Shown: in pieces, positions 60,201-64,000 of the stretch
How positions within the stretch are numbered: the first letter of the stretch is position 1
Layout of the letters: each line of letters begins with the position of its first letter
DNA from: Casuarius casuarius
Taxonomy: Eukaryota; Chordata; Aves; Casuariiformes; Casuariidae
DNA: 64,000 bases
NCBI GenBank assembly: GCA_003342895.1
Contig: PTFA01000005.1
Coordinates: 3,035,988 to 3,099,987, forward strand
Direction of reading: 5' to 3'
Notes under the pieces: generated by a model
The model's database searches: none
Seen by the model: only the letters and a program-made list of their open reading frames with translations
Told to the model about the DNA's origin: nothing
Translations under genes and position numbers: made by a program

Positions 60201-63200
60201 GGAGAAAAGCTAACAGACACTTGCAGCTGAGGCAGGACAGAGATTAAAATATTATTAAATATAAATATTATTAAAATAATCAAAGAACTCTCCTTTCCGG
60301 CAGGTTTGAGAAATGCTATCATCCAAACTAATTCCTGATGGATGTTCCATGCCAGGTCTACTTCTCCATTGAGTCTGGTCTCTCTCTGAGCCACACAGAA
60401 GTCTACAGGGTCAGCCGTGCTCCAGGGTCCTGTTGTGCTGAATGCTGTGCAGGCAGAGCACTCCTCTTCCAAAGAGGAAGCAGTATACATGCATAAAGAA
60501 GGCCAGAAGATATGTGGAACTGCCGACAGACTGCTTTTAGACCTTTCAGTATGCCTTAGCAAACTCTATAGTCTTCTTCTATAGCTTTATACTTTTAGTC
60601 TAGCTGGTCTGGAAGTGATGCCAGGAGATGCAGGATTAGAGAACGTGGTCACAGGTAAAAAAAATTTTAGAAGTAGTAGGATTTTTCACTTCTGACAGTT
60701 AACTCTAACTGCAGGGTTTAAAGAACAAGCTGATTCAGGTAAATACCACTAGCAAAAATTAGGCTGAAGCTGATTTTATTTGTTTGGGACAAAGTGGGAA
60801 AAAACAGGCATACCTGTGTGCCATATTTGGGCGCTTCCATGCTAGTGATCAGATGATAAAGGAAGACATTTCCCTTGCACACAAGTTCAGTATTAGAGGA
60901 ACACTGTCTATGTTAAGGTCCCCCTTGAAAGTCCAACATGACCCTTGCTTCTTTGCAACTTAATCCCTGAGCTTTGAATATGGCATTATCTTTAACGGAC
61001 ACTCTAACGTCAAATAAAACCTAATTTTTGTCTGTTAAGTTTATTTAAAAAAATCCAAAAACATAATACAAATATTTAGTACAGTGCTCACTCTAATCTT
61101 TAATAATTTCAGTAATGTTCTTCTAAATGCAATCGTTTAAATAATTTTTTGACTTTGGGACAGATTCTTTGGACTTCTTTTGGTCCCCACATCATCTCAA
61201 GGAACTGACATGTTTCACTGGCCATTTGTAGCTCTCTAAGGACTCTACCTGCTAATAGCACTGCAAAGCATAATTGCTTACCCATTGGCCACAGTCAGAT
61301 GTTTGTTTATTTATAATCCTTCCTCTTCCAGGAACCAAATTCATCAAGCCTCCTCCCCACTTCAAAAGCTGGCTTGGATATCAGATCCCTCATACAGGTT
61401 CTTTCATAGATCTTTTAATAGATGTCAAGCACAATGCTGGTTGTACTCAGCAAACATACACAGGGATACTCAGCAAAATTTGACATCTAGAATCCATACA
61501 TCACAAACTCCATTTCTCCTTAACAATATGATTATTTCCATTGCACAAATTATCCTACTGGCTACTGGCCTTCTATTGCAAGTCTACTGTACAGAAGTGT
61601 AATAGAAAAGCTAAGATTGGAGTGAAGGGAGAAAAAATTGGAATGTCTGGGTGTGGAGGCAGAAGAGCTCTGAGAATGGCAGGTATTGATGGTACCTAGA
61701 TTAGCAGGTCATCAAGATGTCAGTGCATCTACTCCTCAGGGCACCCAGGTGTGAGACAAAGGTCAGTAAATGAATAACTTACAGCAACTCCCATAGATGG
61801 GACAGAGTGGAGAGACTAATCATTGTCAGTTCCTAAAGGGTATAAAAAAGGCATATCCAAAACCAGTGCGTGGTCACCAACCTAGGAAGAACCCAAGTGA
61901 TATGATGACAATTTGATATACCCTGTGTCCCTTACCCTCCATGTCAGCAAAACAAAACTGGATCAGACTGCCTGGTTGGTGTCCAAACACTGGACAGACC
62001 ACCTAGATACCAATGTCTTGACATTTGTGAGCATATGGCTATGACACCATGAGTAAGTGAAAGCGGTTTTGTATTAAAACACAACCACCTCCCTTTCCCC
62101 TAAGGGCACACATTAAGCATTGCCATACTATTACTATGGTGTTGCAATATTGTTTCCTACACGGTGAAGTATCTATTTGCATTCTCTGCAATGCCACATC
62201 TGCCCATCTTCATTACGGGATACATTCTTATAATTTGTATAAACCACCTGTAGTTAGTATCAAGCCAAAAATTCATCAGCTTCTTGGCACAGACAAGTTG
62301 TGATCAAACTCCATACGCGTACCTAGCAAAGGTTTACATACCCAGGTAGCAGCAGTTAACTGCGCAAGCAACCTAGTTCTGTTCTACAAAAGAAGTGTGC
62401 CTGGACAGACAGTGGATAAAATTTTGCAGAGCACTAAACTGCCCCACACCCTACATAAAATAATGGTTGCAGGTTGCAAAGCCCATTTAGGCTACATTCT
62501 TCCTACAACTATTTGCCATATACTGAGCCAACGGATATGAAAGAGGAAATGTACTGTTTAATCAGTGCAGCGAGTTGGACTCTTGAACCTGGGTTTCCAC
62601 CTGCAACATTGTCAGGATTTACAGGTACATGGAACAGACTAAAAGTACAGCAGCAGGCACAGGGCTTACCTATAAAACGTGTCCCTCAGAGTGGTAACAT
62701 AAGCATATTGATACATAAGCATACTATATATGCACTCAAGCATAAATGGATTTCTTCTTCAGTCCTGGGCCAAAGCAGCAGAGTTCTTTGGTCAAGTTCC
62801 CAAGGTTATATGTCCTTAGTTCAGTCCTGCCCTTTCCTTCCCCCTGCCCTGCTTCCATTTATTTTGCACCGCTCCTTATGCCTTCCACTTAACTGCATTT
62901 CATCTCTCTGGATTCACCACATGATCCTATTTTAAAACTAGCTTTATCATCTTTTGGTGTTTGGTCCCTTTCTAGTTTCGCTTACATCTGTTTCCTTGTT
63001 CCCATAGTGAGCTGTGCCCTTCTTTGCATATTCGTTTATTTCCGATTTCCTCATTTACTTTACTCCTCCACAAATGTTTGCAAGTTCCTCTTGATATTTT
63101 TAACATGCATCATGGCACTCAAACACAAGAACGTGGTTAGGCCTTGCAATCTCTACAGGCATGATCACCTACACTTTCAGTCTGCATGGTCAATGTCACA

Positions 63201-64000
63201 GGGATAAATTATAAACTTATCTCATTGACATCTAATACATGTTTCCATTTATTTTAGCCAAACAGAATTCTGAATTCTAGTGTACTGTCACCACATGACT
63301 AATTATCAGAAAGGAATAAAAGACACTGAAACATTTAATTATTCAAGAAGTTCTCAAGTCAGCTAAAACAGATACTAGGAAATTTATCTACTTCAGATGC
63401 AGGAAGAAGGGAGAATGGGAAGAGAACAAAAAAGTCATGAAGTAGTTTGAATAAATAAAAAAAAAAAGCAAATAAAAGATCAAAATAACTTTTGATGCCC
63501 TACTTCTGGAAAAACTGAAAGGAGAACAACAGCATTTAAAACATAGAACCTGTTACATGTTTTTCAAATCTGACACTTTGTTATGAACGCTCTATATTCA
63601 ACACACAATAATCTTTTACCACCAGAGTCAACTGAATGTTATACTTCACTATCACAAGAATTCCCTTCCTCAATGTCCTTATCTTACTGCAGCTATGAAG
63701 TCTGTTGTAATATTGCTGTTACAGCTGATGCTCCCCCTCTACTCACACTAAATACCAACTGGTGTTAAAGCCTCTGTCCCTTCTAACATTTTTAATATCA
63801 TTCTTTCCCTGTTGACTCCATAACATGACTATGACAGGCCATCCAGAAAGCACAGTCACTCTGAAACTAGAACCAGTTACGTGGTGTTTACTGCTTCTAT
63901 GGACTTATACTGTTTGACAGCCTTTATTTTTATTGTTCAGGTCAGTTTGTCCTAACCACAAGCAGATAATAATTTGTCCAAGATTCCACTTTCCTTATAT
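57284..64000 (-). other. AMN1: AMN1 upstream intron (continues past window)
   Basis: I searched the minus strand for the preceding AMN1 leucine-rich repeats, such as the DLGGC and FSATQ segments, and found none. This stretch is therefore called intron. Open frames at 60122-60562 (minus) and 62474-62935 (plus) are not recognised and show no exon-like borders. No repeat family was identified with confidence. Confidence 0.7.

Noticed and set aside
60122..60562. 146-codon minus-strand frame as a candidate AMN1 exon
   Set aside because: It contains no leucine-rich repeat or AMN1 sequence and lacks suitable splice borders.
60783..60842. Possible AMN1 exon ending GTQ before a GTATGC donor on the minus strand
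   Set aside because: The ending resembles the expected ATQ junction by chance; the upstream translation does not match AMN1.

Overview
This is vertebrate nuclear DNA, most likely from a bird. The genes are split by GT-AG introns, coding exons are sparse in AT-rich DNA, two CpG islands mark promoters, and the recognisable LINEs are CR1 3' ends, the dominant LINE family of birds and other sauropsids. The species cannot be named from the sequence. Two assembly gaps (20543-20697 and 36354-36418) fall inside the CpG islands, and about a dozen single n bases are scattered elsewhere.

Three genes can be supported by reading exons and splice sites. DENND5B (minus strand) contributes its first coding exon at 20412-20523. 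Its intron 1 fills the window leftwards from 20411 to base 1, and no second exon was recognised there. ETFBKMT (plus strand; also called METTL20) has its complete 271-residue coding sequence in three exons (39329-39648, 42502-42632, 43369-43733), and a CpG-island promoter lies at about 36 kb. AMN1 (minus strand) has its last three coding exons (57283-57227, 53301-53190, 48170-48097), which encode the C-terminal 80 residues. Its earlier exons must lie beyond base 64000.

DENND5B and ETFBKMT are therefore divergent, with about 16 kb between their CpG islands. ETFBKMT and AMN1 are convergent, with about 4.4 kb between their stop codons. As I recall it, this order and orientation is the same as on human chromosome 12p11.21, so the window looks like a conserved synteny block. 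The three products work in unrelated places: a Rab exchange factor in membrane traffic, a mitochondrial protein lysine methyltransferase, and a leucine-rich-repeat protein.

The rest is intron and intergenic DNA. It holds CR1 fragments of different ages, one probable solo LTR of an endogenous retrovirus, and many simple repeats. The notable repeats are a 42-nt alternating CA/CG tract, a 33-nt C run just inside the ETFBKMT locus, a 50-nt homopurine tract starting with G15, and AT/AC tracts able to form hairpins. I found no novel multi-gene system. The points most worth checking are the promoter gaps and flanking unstable repeats, the CpG-rich patches inside DENND5B intron 1, and two unexplained ORFs.
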